Origin: Lepiota brunneoincarnata | Lineage: Eukaryota; Basidiomycota; Agaricomycetes; Agaricales; Agaricaceae | Length of the DNA stretch: 64,000 nucleotides | Direction of reading: 5' to 3' | Assembly (NCBI GenBank): GCA_023014365.1 | Contig: JAEBUN010000026.1 | Span: 248,001 to 312,000 of the forward strand | In this document: positions 1 through 11,891 of the stretch, piece after piece | Position numbering within the stretch: position 1 is the first letter of the stretch | How the letters are laid out: each line of letters starts with the position of its first letter | Position numbers and translations under genes: made by a program | The notes under the pieces: model-generated | Told to the model about the DNA's origin: nothing | What the model saw: the letters and a program-made list of their open reading frames with translations, nothing else | Database searches by the model: none

Positions 1-1661
1 GCAACTACCACCCTGAGTACTTGGAGTACAACAACCATCTGATCGATATTGCTACCCTCACTATGGATTGATTAAACGCATTCAACCCTGATGGAAAATT
101 TTCCTACACCCCGCATGAACCAATCTATGAACCTCTCCTCGATGAGGACTACAAAGAGTTCTCTCTAGAGTCTGAGATGTGTCAGATCATTAGTACACCC
201 ACTGAACTCACTCATGTTGAGCTTGAGATCAACCAAACTAGTCAGGCTACAGAACTTGTGATTAAACACAGAGAAAGAAAGATTGATGACCCCACTGTCA
301 AAGTTCCCTGCCGATTCCACCAATGGTTGAGTCATTTCAGTAAGAAAGCTGCCAAACGATTCCTGCCCCAACAATCTTACGACCACACAATCGAATTGAA
401 ACCTGAATTTAAACCCATCACTATGAAAGCCTACAAACTTTCCCCAAATCAAGATAACGCCTTAAAAGAGTTCATTTCCAATAATTTACGCAAAGGTTAT
501 ATCCACCCATTGAAATCCCTGATGGCATCTCCATTCTTCTTTGTCGATAAGAAGGATGGCTCACTCCACCCCTGTCAGTACTACTGCTATGTCAACAAGC
601 ATACAGTCAAGAACACATACCAAATCCTGATGGTTACCGAGATTATGGATAAGCTCAAAGGAGCCCATATATTCTCTAAACTCAATGTCCATGCCGGATA
701 CAACAACATTTGTATCAAGAAAGGAGATGAATGGAAAGGTGCATTTAACACCCCGCTTGGACTTTTCAAACTGACCATCATGTTCTTTGGAATGTGCAAC
801 TCCCCCGTGACTTTCCAGGCATTTATGGACAATATCTCAGCATCCCTGATCTGTAAAGGAGGAATTGTCGTCTACATGGACAATATACTCATCTTCACCC
901 GCGATAAGGAAGAACACAACCGCATCATGGAAGAAGTTCTTGAGTGTTTAACCCAGAATGACATTTACCTCAAAACCGAGAAATGCAAATTCTACCATGA
1001 TCATATGGAATACCTTGGTATGATTATCATGCCCAACAAAATCGAAATGGACTCCATCAAGCTAGCCGGAATCACGCAATAGCCCATACCGAAATGTACC
1101 AAAGATGTCCACAAATTTATAGGATTTTGTAACTTCTACTGGAAGTTCATCCATGGCTATTCCATTATCACCTGACCTCTTAATGCCCTCATGTCAACTA
1201 AATGACTATTTGAGTGGACCAACAAGTGCCGAGACTCATTCAATGCTTTGAAACTTCAATTTTCAAAGCAACCTGTGCTTACAATGCCCAACCAATCGAA
1301 ACCATTCGAAATCGAATGCGACACTTCAAAATATGCTACCAGAGCCATACTTTATCAAACCAACATTAATAATCAACGCCACCCCATGGCTTTTCTATTG
1401 AAAACCCTTACACCCGCTGAACGAAACTACAATATTCACAACCGCAAACTACTTGCCATAATCCATGCCCTTGGCGAATGGCGTCATTATCTGGAAGGAG
1501 GACCCTTCCCCATTAAAGTTCATACTGATCACCAGAATCTTACTTACTGGAAGAAACTGCAGGATATAAACCAACGCCAAGCCTGCTGGCATCAATTCCT
1601 CTCCCGCTTCAATCTCCAAATTGAGCATGTACCTGGTATGAAAATATGTACCTGCCGCTGA
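1..1661 (+). pseudogene. Reverse transcriptase-RNase H part of element A pol
   Basis: The frame from 177 to 1082 encodes the RT core: an FFVDKKDG block, a QAFMD block and the active-site stretch VVYMDNIL, where the usual second catalytic aspartate of YMDD is replaced by Asn. After a TAG near 1080 the same product continues with the conserved KFIGFCNFYWKF segment and then RNase H (FEIECDTS, near residue 25 of the 1248-1661 frame). Stops are found at about 78, 1080, 1173 and 1203. The lost second aspartate and the stops mean no active enzyme. Upstream of 177 the frame continues with pol-like residues, so the N-terminus lies outside the window. Confidence 0.85.
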
Positions 1662-2800
1662 CGCCCTGTCCCAACACCCCGACCATATCCCCGACAAGGA
1701 TGAAGATAACAAATCTGTAACTGTATTACCCAAATCAGTGTTCGTCAACACCGTCGACCAGGAAACTTGTGACAATATACTCCACCATGATAACTACAAC
1801 CCACATACCACCGAACAGATAACTGCTCTCATGACCCCTCTGTACACCCCTATGGATTCCCATTATTCCGTGATGCAAACCCCGAAAGGTTTAATTGTTA
1901 CCTACGAAGGAAGAACTGTTCCACTGGAAGACCTTGAACTCTGCCGACATATCATATGGAAAGTACCATAATTCCCCTACCGCAGGTGACCCCAGCATTG
2001 ATGCTACCCTTCACGCATTGGAGTGTGATTTCTACTGGCCCGGTATGGCCAGTTTCGCACATGATTATGTCAGAGGATGTGCCGACTGTCAACAGTTTAA
2101 AATTAACCATCACCCTGCCAAACCTGCATTTACCCCTATCCCAGCACCGGAATTGAACCGCCCATTTGCCCAGATCTCAATGGATCTCATCACTAACCTC
2201 TCTCCCTCCAATGGTTTTGACTTGATTTTGTCCATTGTGGACCATGGACTCTTGAAGGGGGTAATTCTCACTGCTACCAACAAAACTGCAACTGCTGACA
2301 ACATTGCTGACATCATTCTCAACAAGGTTTACCTGCGTTATGGCCTACCCAAACGTATCATATCCGACCGCAACCCTCGTTTCACCGCACATTCATTCCA
2401 GAAACTGTTAGAATGACTTGAAATAACCCCCACAATGACCACGGCCTATCACCCTGAAGCAGATGGAGCAACCGAACATTCACACCAGGAAACCCAAGCA
2501 TACCTCTCCATTTTCTGCTTGCATCATCCTGAAAATTGGTCACAAGCCCTTCCTCTCCTCAAATTTGCATACAACAGTTGACCATACACCCTACAAAAGC
2601 AAACACCGTTCGAAATAATAATGGGAATACAACCAAAAGCACTTCCCACTGTCCTTCTCGAAACCGAATCTCCTACAGTAAACAACTGCATGGAACTAAT
2701 CAATTTATACCGCTGAAATGCTGTAACCGTGCATGAAGCCACCATTAAACACATGGAAAACTGATGTCAATCAAGGTTTACCCCATTCCACAAAAATCAA
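1662..2800 (+). pseudogene. Integrase core of element A, broken
   Basis: Two overlapping frames (1738-1971 and 1895-2416) together carry the HHCC zinc-binding part (ALECDFYWPGMASF, then CADCQQFK), the first catalytic aspartate (SMDLITNL) and the second (SDRNPRF). The part with the catalytic glutamate (TEHSHQE, about 2470) is in a different register after a TGA at 2414. At least one frameshift near 1950 separates the HHCC region from its upstream half. The order and motifs match the integrase of element B. The gene cannot make a full protein. Confidence 0.8.
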
Positions 2801-3265
2801 ATGGTTTGGCTTGACGCCCAGAACTTAAATACCCCATATGTCATGCACAAAATGGCCCCCAAACATCTTGGACCATTCTGTATCATCGACGTTTTATCCC
2901 CTGTTTCATATCAACTCAAACTCCCCAAACGTGGGAAATTCCACCCCATGTTCCACACCCAACACCTCATGCTGTATACAGAGACTGAAACTTATGGTCC
3001 CAACTACATCCGACCACTGCCTCAAATTGTGGAAGGTGAAGAAGTATACAAAATTGAAGCTATACTCAATCATCAAAAACAACAAAACTGCCTTGAATAC
3101 CTAGTTAAATGGGTTGGATGGCCTGAATCCAAAAATACATGGGAACCCAAGTCCCATTTCAAATCAATACCCAATGACATCAGACCCAAAACTATGGATG
3201 GAACTATTATCCCTGAAACACACAATGAAGGCGATGCTGTAGCTTTCCTATTGAAGTATAAATGA
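2801..3265 (+). pseudogene. Integrase C-terminus with chromodomain, element A
   Basis: This 154-residue open frame starts in the integrase C-terminal barrel (MVWLDAQNL, then GPFCIIDVL and a KFHPMFHTQHL segment). It ends in a chromodomain: YKIEAILNH, EYLVKWVGW and NTWEP. Chromodomains at this place in Ty3/gypsy integrases direct insertion to marked chromatin in known chromoviruses. The frame is open here but cut off from the rest of pol, so it survives as a fragment. Confidence 0.8.
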
Positions 3266-3393
3266 CTAAAAGGACTAGATCGTAATGATGAAAACATGCC
3301 TGTTGTCCACTCCCTTAAAGCCATGAAGAAACCGCCACATTCTCGCCACCACCCTTACCAAAAATAAACCATATTGTCTCTTTTAACAGCAAA

Positions 3394-4557
3394 ATGCCTT
3401 CCTTAGTTCACTCGCTTCCCTCTGAATCCATTCTTATTTCTACTCCACCCACACTAGATGGGACAACCAGGTCCTCATCTGCCCAACCCAACCCCAACTG
3501 CATCATATACCAATTTCTTGTCGAAAGCACCCTCAACACTGCCAAAAACACTCCTCTCCACACCAGCATACCACAACAGACCACTTCCCCCCATCCCATA
3601 CCACCCATTGCAGAACCGACAACCACCGCCCCTGCTCCCCCACTCATTGCTACCATTAGCAACTATCTTAATGAAGTCGACAGTGCCTCTACCCTCATCT
3701 TTTCACTTTTTATCACACCAATGCCAGCATTACCAACAGAAATTTGTGATGGCTTCTTCCAACTCCAAGAAAACTTGCTCTGTCTCCATGGACTTGAACA
3801 AAGTGTCGAACAAGTCAAAGAAGCAAACCAAAATACATTCAACCGTTTATGGTCTGATCCCACCTTCCGTCAAATTTTCACTGAACATTGCAGTACCACA
3901 ACTGGTATACGGATTGCGCCCACAATCCCTAGTCCAATTCAGCCTATGCCAACTGACAGACCATCCTGACAAGTCCCCATGCACTCCACTCACCGACAAG
4001 TTCAACCCAAACAACCTCCAAGCCCTGTTACCCCACCTATTGTCATACCCCCTGCCTCAGCACCTCCACCCTGAACTTGACAACAAACAGTGGATGACTT
4101 CACCAGACGAATGGAAGCCCGCCAACAACAGGAGACCCACCCCTTACCCCAAAGACCTCCTCGACATTGTACCACCCCCACCAGCACATCCCAAACTGCA
4201 ACAACCTGTTCATATGATGTTGGAAGAAATTGCTGCTTCGAGTGCCATCAAATTGGCCATTGGGCACACAACTGCTCCTGATACAGCTGCCATCACTGTA
4301 ACTGCATCGCACCAGGGCACTATATGCAAGCATGCCCCATCTATCATCAAAATCAACACAACACCACACTCAAAAGAACAGCGCAATGCTATCCCAATAC
4401 CTTTGGACGAATGTACGATATTATTGGTGATGGACAATACAATGATTACGACTATGCCTACAATGGACATGGTTATGACTAGAACCAATTTCTTTCGCGA
4501 CCCGCACCCAATGCCCGTACCCTGCTGTTTATTACATTTGAAACAGAGTTTGAAGAT
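3394..4557 (+). pseudogene. Post-pol zinc-knuckle ORF of element A, broken
   Basis: Downstream of the chromodomain a second reading frame begins at 3394 (191 residues, Pro/Thr/Ser-rich with a helical middle) and is stopped by a TGA at 3967. It resumes in the same frame and carries a CCHC zinc knuckle (C-F-E-C, then H and C with CX2CX4HX4C spacing) near 4235-4280. After another stop it has a second knuckle of CX2CX6HX4C spacing ending in the GHYMQAC segment. The same pair of knuckles with the same spacings occurs in the post-pol ORF of element B, although the surrounding protein differs. That makes this a conserved gene of the lineage. Role unknown; nucleic-acid binding is inferred. A +1 frame (3458-4570, 370 codons) is also open across the region. 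Confidence 0.65.
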
Positions 4558-4570
4558 TAGAAGGGGGTAA

Positions 4571-4950
4571 TGTTACTGTTTTCCCCTTTTACACACCTGT
4601 CCGTCTATTTTTGTTTTTCACATGTCACCGCCTGTAGTCAGTGCCCGGTTATATTTATTTATCACAAGCCACTGCCCACTCTATATTTATTTATCACATG
4701 CCACCACTCGTCTATAGTTAGTTTCCCTTTGGCTTGTGATTCTCATCCATTTACATGTGATTCTCTCTTTTGTCACATGTCGCCCGTCCCAGTAGTATAT
4801 ATAGACCTAGGTATTACTTGTAATCCCTAGCTTTGTCTTGTTATACATCGTATTTGTTCCTGATCTTTGGCAATCACCTTAGACTTGCTTGCATTAGCCA
4901 ACGGTCTATGTACTTGTTGTAGATCGCATTGGTCCTTGCAGATGCCTAAT
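4571..4950 (+). repeat. 3' LTR of element A (right edge approximate)
   Basis: The LTR starts with TGTTACTG directly after a purine tract (AGAAGGGGGTAA, about 4559-4570), the normal primer for plus-strand DNA. A TATA-like stretch (TATATATA) lies near 4795-4802. No paired 5' copy is in the window, so the end cannot be fixed; similarity to element B starts at about 4950. Confidence 0.65.
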
Positions 4951-5298
4951 TTGCTCAAACAGAAGACCCAGGATACCCAGCACCCCCAGCATCTACCCAA
5001 ACAACCACTACCTGAAAGAACTGCCACCTCTACCTGCTCAAAGCTCAGGGAGCTGATTCATAGAACATCTACCCCATCCTCTAGTCCTCAACCCTCAACA
5101 AGTACAAGAACTCACAACAACACTTTGCAACAGGAACCCCCAAGAACATCTTCACCCCTCATATCACCACTTGGATCACCAGTACACTCACCACCTCAAT
5201 CCAGTTCTCCTGTACAATCTGAACCATCCGAAGTTAGCCCCACTACTGGGTCTATTCACACTTCTGACGAGGAATCCACAACCTCTGACATTAATGAT

Positions 5299-6423
5299 AT
5301 GGCCTCCTCTGCAAAGATCAATACATCTCCAGCCTTTAATGGAGAGACTGACTACTATTGCCTCTGGAAGGACACAGTACAACTATACATCGATGCAAAG
5401 CCCAGTGCCTTTTCCGATGACAAGACCAAGATACAATTTGCCCTTTCATACATGTCCACCAGCCCTGCTGCAACATGGAGAGGAGCATTCTTGGAATCAA
5501 ACAAGGAACTTGATGGAAGCCAGAACCTTCTGACATGGAAGAAATTCCTGGAAGGACTCAACACATCCTTTGCCCCAAACAATGTTCCCACAGATGCAAT
5601 GGACAGAATCCACCACCTCAAACAGAATGGACAATATATCAATGATTACATATCCCAGTTCCAGATACTTGCCTATCAGGCCAACCTTGGAGCTGGAGTG
5701 GCGGCGGTCAACTATTTCAAGAACGGGCTGGATCACCCCATCACAATCAAGACAATTAGCCTCAATCCAGGAAACAAACTCAACAACTGGTTCAAACAAG
5801 CTCAAACAGCATATCAAATATTACAAACTCAATGCAACTATATGCAAACTCAAGGAGCTCCCTTGTTTCCAATGACACCGTGCCCTTGCTCATTTAAAGG
5901 GAAAAGAAATGCTTTTACGCACTGTGTCCCACTCCCCTATCAAGCAACAGACCCTAATGCAATGGATATTGACCAACTCGCCAAAGCAGTCTACAACCTC
6001 AACTTTGAGGAAGAGCCAGATCTACTCACTGAGGAAGCTGATGAAGACAAGGAGACCGGAGAAGACAGACTCCACCAGTTGGTACAAGAACGCACCCATG
6101 AAGCCCTCAATGCAATCCTCACAGATGCCCAGAGAAGGGATCTCAAGGAGAAGAGATGCTTCAACTGCTGCAAGACTGGTCACTTCACCCATGAATGCCC
6201 CACCAAGAAAACAATATATCACCAATCCAAATTACCCTGCAATTTGGATGCCAGAAACTGGTCAAATGCGATATCCAGAAGAAGACAAGCAAGTTATAGG
6301 AAGAAGAACTCCCTATACAACATACTAGAAGATGCAACCAAGGAAGAAGTTGAGGACATTTATGAACACTTTGCAAACGAATCCAACCACCCAGATGCCC
6401 CTCTGGTTAAGGATTTTGCCTAA
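5299..6423 (+). CDS. Gag-like capsid/nucleocapsid protein of A2 (full-length frame)
   Basis: The start is taken at the ATG of MASSAKIN, where element B also starts, giving 374 residues, the same length as B. An upstream in-frame ATG at 4867 lies in LTR sequence of element A across the junction and is unlikely to be native. The N-terminal two thirds form the capsid region (LWKDTVQLYID, WRGAFLESNKELDG, then YISQFQILAYQANL). A CCHC knuckle follows (C-F-N-C, H, C with CX2CX4HX4C spacing), then a basic stretch with RRRQASYRKK. It is notable that this frame has no stop while pol is destroyed. Whether it is still expressed is unknown, since the promoter-bearing 5' LTR is absent. Confidence 0.8.
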   Translation: MASSAKINTSPAFNGETDYYCLWKDTVQLYIDAKPSAFSDDKTKIQFALSYMSTSPAATWRGAFLESNKELDGSQNLLTWKKFLEGLNTSFAPNNVPTDAMDRIHHLKQNGQYINDYISQFQILAYQANLGAGVAAVNYFKNGLDHPITIKTISLNPGNKLNNWFKQAQTAYQILQTQCNYMQTQGAPLFPMTPCPCSFKGKRNAFTHCVPLPYQATDPNAMDIDQLAKAVYNLNFEEEPDLLTEEADEDKETGEDRLHQLVQERTHEALNAILTDAQRRDLKEKRCFNCCKTGHFTHECPTKKTIYHQSKLPCNLDARNWSNAISRRRQASYRKKNSLYNILEDATKEEVEDIYEHFANESNHPDAPLVKDFA

Positions 6424-6424
6424 G

Positions 6425-9400
6425 AAGACTAGCCACCACATCTAGCCCTCCACAAAGACCCCCTTCCTTTCATTATCCGCACAATGATATTAATGTCATA
6501 AAACTACAGGAATTGTCAGCACACATAATACATCTACCTTGCCAAATCCAAAAACACAAAATCACTAAGGAAGGACCCAAAAGTGTGGAACTACTCACCC
6601 TACTTGATTCAGGAGCAGCAGGAAATTTCATCAACCCTGGAATGGTCAGACAACATTCATTCAAGACAGTACCCCTCGATCAACCCATCAAAGTATGAAA
6701 TGCCAATGGATCCATAAATGAAAATGGGACAGCCACCCATTACACGACCCTCAACCTAACAGTTAATGGAAAGGATATGGAGATCAAACCAAAAGTAGTC
6801 TCCCTTGGAAGCCCAAGACTCATCCTTGGATTCCCTTGGCTCGCAGAACATAACCCAGACATCAACTGGGATGCCAAACAATTATGCTGGAGAAATGAAC
6901 GTTGGGACAACACTATCTACCAAGAACTCATCCAATCTATGGAACCTAATTGGATCTACAATGACCAACTCAACCACATCTCTACTCTCGAGCCTACAAG
7001 CTTCGAAGAAATTAACTTCAAAGCCTCAGCATCACAATTCCTTGCCATACAACATGGAGAAAAGAAGAATGACAACCCAAGAAAAGTTGTACCCACAGAA
7101 TTCCACAAATACCTCCCAGTATTCAGCAACAAACAAGCCAAACAATTCCCCCCACAATGACCATGGGATCACAAGATTGAACTCAAGGAATCATTCAAAC
7201 CAATTGCCATGAAATCCTACCAACTCTCCCTTAATGAAGAAAAGGAACTTGACACATTTCTTGAAGAAAACCTTCAGAAAGGATACATTCAACTATCCAA
7301 ATCACCAATGGCCTCCACCTTTCTTCTTTGTAGGAAAGAAAGATGGAAAGCTATGCCCCTGTCAAGATTACAGGTACCTTAATAAACACACTGTCAAGAA
7401 CACATACAACCTTCCCCTCATCTCACACATTCTCAACAAACTCCAAGGATCATGATATTTTACCAAACTCAACGTACGAGCAGGATACAACAACATCCGT
7501 ATACACAAAGGAGATGAATGGAAAGGAGCCTTCAGAACACCCCAAGGATTATTTGAACCTACAGTCATGTTTTTCGGAATGTGCAACTCCCCAGCAACCT
7601 TCCAAACCATGAGGACTCACTATTCCAAAAACTCATCGATAATGGAGGAGTAATCATTTACGAACTCCGACATCTTACAAGAGAAGTACTCAAGATACTT
7701 AAAGACAATGATTTATACCTCAAGACCAAGAAATGTGAATTCAAATGCCAACAACTTGAATACCTAGGACTTATCATCACTCCGGACTCAGTCTCAATGG
7801 ACCCAGCAAAGCTCAAAGGCATTGCTGAATGGCCAACACCGACTACCCTGTGCGATGTACGCAAATTTATAGGATTTTGCAACTTCTACCGGAAGTTTAT
7901 ACATCAATACACCACATGGGCCAAACCCCTCAATGCCTTGATGTCCAAAACCAAGAAATTTGAATGGACAGAAGAATGCCAAAACACTTTCAATACCCTC
8001 AAGAGAAAGTTTCAAAGCGAACCAGTACTAATGGTACCAGACCAAGACAAGCCCTTCAAAATTGAATGTGATGCATCCTTATTTGCATCAGGAGCAGTCC
8101 TCCTCCAACACGATAATAACGGAGTAAAACATCCAGTCACATACTTCTCAAAAGGATTCTCACCAGCCAAATGCAATTATCATTGCTCCAAACAAGAACT
8201 CTTTGCCATAATCTGAGCACTCAAAGAATGGCACCACCACATAGAAGGATCATCTCACAAGACCATTGTATGGTCAGATCATGATAACCTTCGCTGTTGG
8301 AGAAAACCCAAGGATCTCAGTAGAAGACAAGCTCGATGGATTGCCTACATGCAACGATTTGACATCGAAATCTGGCACATCCCTGGAAAGAAAAATGGAC
8401 CAGCGGATGCTCTCTCAAGACGACCCAACCATGAACCCAAGACGAAGGACAACAAACAGATTGTTGCCCTACCCAATAAATTCTTCACCCCAGAACAACC
8501 ACAGCACACCTGTATTATTGACAAAACTACCAAGCAGGAAATAAAGGAGCTGTGGAAGAAGAAGAAACAAACCGACATCACCCAAGAAGATGACTCAGGA
8601 CACCCATGTGTTCACGGAAAGCTATTTATACCTCAAGATCTACACCTCAGACACTGCCTACTGCAAAGAGTACATGACTCACCAACAGCAGGACACCCTG
8701 GAATCGCAGAAACCACTAGAAAACTCCAGGAGTATGCCTATTGGCCTGGGATGCGATCATTTGTCAAGAACTACGTCCAAGGATGTGGTGCTTGCCAACA
8801 ATACAAGATTAATTGCCACCCCCTGAAGCCACCACTTCAACCTATCCCTGGACCCCGTTCTACCCATCCATTCTCAAATATCTTGATGGATCTTATCACA
8901 GACCTACCCCCAGACGGACCCCATGATTCTATACTGGTTGTGGTCGACCAGCTTACGAAGGGGATAATTCTAGAACCTACTGCAAAAACTGCCAATGCAG
9001 ACAAGATTGCCAAAACTCTTATCAAATGGCTATTCTCTAGATTTGGTCTTCCTGAGAAGATTCTCAGCAATTGTGACCCCAGATTCGCCACCAAATCCAT
9101 GAAAAATTTTTACAAACAACTTGGAATCAAACAAGCACTCTCTACCACCTACCACCCACAGACAGACAGACAAACAGAGTGATTCAATCAAGAAATAGAA
9201 CTATACCTTGGCATCTATTGCTCATCAAACCCAAACAAATGGGCAAAGGCACTTCCACTCCTAGAATATGTTCACAACTTGAAGACACATGCTGAATGCC
9301 AACATACCCCATTTGAACTCCTCTATGGATCAACCCCCAAAGGATTTCCGACCTCCAAGGAGCCAACAAACATTCCAGCAATAGGAGAGAAGTTTAAATA

Positions 9401-10043
9401 TCTCACCAAGATACACCAAGAAGCTCAAGCTGCGCATGAACAAGCCAGACTAAAAATGGCTGCAAGATATAACTGGCCAGATATCAATCTAAAAGTTGGA
9501 CAAAAGGTTTGGCTAGACAACCACAACCTCCCAATTCAGTACACCTCAAAGAAACTGGCCCAATGCCAAGAAGGTCCCTTCACCATAACAAGAAAACTCG
9601 GACCTGTTACCTACAAGCTAAAATTACCCATCAAATGGAAGATCCACAACAAGTTTCATGCAAGCCTCCTAATGCCTGCAGAAGAGAATGACACACATGG
9701 GGAATACAACACAGCCCCACCTCCTGACCTTGTCAATGGAGAAGAAGAATATGAGGTTGAGTCAATACTGCACCACAGAAAATTCCAGAACAAGTATCAA
9801 TTCCTAGTCAGATGGAAAGGATACCTTTCCACTGAGGACTCCTGGGAACCAGAAGCAAACCTGGAGAATGCCAAGGAAATCATTGAAGAATATAAAAGGG
9901 CCCACAAACTAGACAGCCCCACAAATGACCCAACCACCCAATACTCGAGCAACCACCCCAGACCTCCCAGAACCAGACAACAATGGATGCCTTCTCATCT
10001 GGGAAAGAATCATATCCCTGGTGAACTGCATCACAGGAAATAG
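6425..10043 (+). pseudogene. Pol (protease-RT-RNase H-integrase-chromodomain) of A2, inactivated
   Basis: Protease (LLDSGAAGNF), RT, RNase H, integrase and chromodomain are all recognisable in order. Stops at 6696, 7158, 8214 and 9180 are TGA where element B has CGA. There are small frameshifts near 7315 and 7607, and an in-frame 36-bp deletion near 7660 removes the MDDILIHAKTKQ stretch holding the RT catalytic aspartates. Integrase keeps HDSPTAGHPG, the CX2C of CGACQQYK, LMDLITD and CDPRF. The last open part (9279-10043) holds the integrase tail and chromodomain (YEVESILHH, FLVRWKGYL, DSWEPE). This copy cannot reverse transcribe by itself. Confidence 0.9.
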
Positions 10044-11563
10044 CCAACCTGGCCCTGCTGCCGATACCATTGACAACCAACCAGACAGGACCAACAGTCC
10101 TTATAGCATCCGGCATACCTTCCTTCCCTCCAATCAACCCGAAATACGATCCATCCTTTTACATGAAGTTCCCTTTCATATTACTGGAACCCATCTTAAA
10201 TGCAGTCCAGCGATGGTACCCCTGGTTGACACCTGCTGGAAGACATTTACTGCTCTTCTATATCACAAGCACCTCATCTATGACCAAACAACAGAATTCC
10301 AAGAACTATGCACCACTATTCTTTCTAGCACAACAGAGGAACAGGACTGCGCTACCATTTCTGCCATGCTATCAACCACTCTCACTGAATTCCCATTCAA
10401 GAGTCCAATCCCAAACCTGAGCAATGGAAGCGGAAGTCAGGACCGCCCTGTCCTACCTATTGGGACTGCCACCCAACCTTCCAACCCTCCCATGGTGGAT
10501 ACAAATAACCAACCACCAAGTGCTATACAACTTATATCTGCTTCTAATGATGCCCCCACCAGGACTACCACCAATCACTTATCCAACACCAGAACTCACT
10601 GCAATTGCTGCCGTCAATATAGCCATATCAAAGCAGGATGCCTGTGCTACCAATGTCGATATTGTCAAAAGATTGCCCCCAGCCATTAAGAGAAGCACTG
10701 CAAAAGAAACCCTTACCAACATCAACCCACAAGTATGGTACCTGGCCTGTATCGCTGCCCATGAGGAATACCAAGCAGAGCTTGATCCCTCACACATAAA
10801 ACCACAAACAACAATATTTGACACATTATTACAAACACCGAGCAGCACCCTGCCTCAGCCAGACCCCTCTGCACCCGAATTCAAAGTGCCCCCATCATCA
10901 TTCCAGCCACCAACGCCACCACCACATCTACTGGCAGAAGCCACCAACTTTCTGAATCAGTTCTCCAACACACCCATCACCACTCACTCCAAAGAACCCC
11001 TTGTCATTGACCTCACCCAAGACCCACCATCCCCAGACCACTGAGCTATTGAAGCAACTCTCCAGAACCCAACCCCTACTATGACTGGGACCCTGTCGCC
11101 AAATCAAACATCACAGGAGAGCCTGTCGGATTATGCTGAGGATATGTCTGATGAGGACATCAGACCTTACGAAGGGGATAATGTTATGAACAGTCTGGAT
11201 CGAGAGGAACAGGAACAGTTATTTGACTTTACAAGATGGGTACAAGAGACCACAGATCAGTTGCAAGCACAGAAATATGAAGACAAAGAAGGGAAATATT
11301 ATAACGCCATGCAGGACCTGGCGAGAGAAGCAGGAATGGAGATAACTCTGGAGGATATTCCGGAATACCCTGAGGACAAAGAAGATAGCCATGGATCAAC
11401 TGATCCAACCTCCAATACGGATGGAAGCACCAAGAGAGTGGAGACTGAGAATGGAGGAGAATCCATGGAGATAGAATTGGGAGAGGAGAATTATGAGTCA
11501 GAGGAAAGCAATGGAACATTGCACAGCAGTGGAATGGAGAACGAGGACACTGACTCATTGTAA
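9925..11563 (+). pseudogene. Post-pol overlapping ORFs of A2
   Basis: One frame (9925-10689) matches the zinc-knuckle ORF of element B and stops at 10687 inside the second knuckle. The frame one base further (10070-10420, 10424-11044, 11081-11563) matches the second, longer ORF of B. It keeps the VIDLTQD motif and the acidic tail that runs into the LTR, with only two stops. Both frames are about equally preserved, so this copy does not show which one was under selection. Confidence 0.6.
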
Positions 11564-11891
11564 TATATAAATAACAGTAGGATGCCATCAGCTAGGATGC
11601 ATATCATGGTCAAGACTGCAGAAGACAAGTAGAACAGCCCAACTACCTATAACAAGTATATAGTATCTCATAGGTATATAAGGCCTGTACAAGTAGAGAT
11701 TAAAGCCTTAAGCTTTAATCTTGTTAACAGCGGTCATTAACCCTCTCTGCCTTAACTTGGCATGTTCCCTCATTATCTCATTGAGCATGATCCACTAAGC
11801 TCTGCAAGGCCAACCATCTCAGACACCTTGTAGAGTGATTGAAGGCTGTCTCCAGTTATCCTTGGATACAGAAGGAGCACGGATCATAACA
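11182..11891 (+). repeat. 3' LTR of element A2
   Basis: It begins TGTTATGA and ends TCATAACA, the same 8-bp inverted ends as the LTRs of element B, and is about 710 bp long. It contains the coding tail of the post-pol ORF, a TATATAAGG promoter box near 11677 and the AAGCTTTAATCT start region near 11711. A purine tract (ACGAAGGGGATAA) precedes it. Confidence 0.9.

Larger units (their letters stand above)
1..4950 (+). mobile_element. Ty3/gypsy chromodomain retrotransposon A, decayed, 5' end outside window
   Basis: Translating across stops gives, in order, reverse transcriptase, RNase H, integrase, chromodomain, a separate zinc-knuckle reading frame, a purine-rich tract and an LTR start. This is the order of Tf1/sushi-type chromoviruses plus an extra 3' ORF. 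It is related to elements A2 and B further right but clearly diverged, so it is a different family. Gag and the 5' LTR, if present, lie left of the window. Many stops and frameshifts make it non-functional. The right edge is approximate, because the LTR runs directly into the internal part of A2 near 4950. Confidence 0.85.
4951..11891 (+). mobile_element. Ty3/gypsy element A2, 5'-truncated decayed sister of element B
   Basis: From about 4950 to 11891 the sequence aligns almost without gaps to element B (34330-41302). It lacks the 5' LTR and about 570 bases of leader. It has gag, pol, the post-pol ORFs and a 3' LTR. Nearly all differences from B that I compared are CG in B and TG or CA here, and CGA arginine codons have become TGA stops. 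It is therefore an older copy decayed mainly at CpG. No target duplication can be tested because the left end is missing. Confidence 0.9.

Noticed and set aside
3458..4570. 370-codon plus frame after pol in element A as a real gene
   Set aside because: It overlaps the frame with the two zinc knuckles, has no domain, and does not clearly match ORF b of element B. C-rich, T-poor DNA leaves such frames open by chance.
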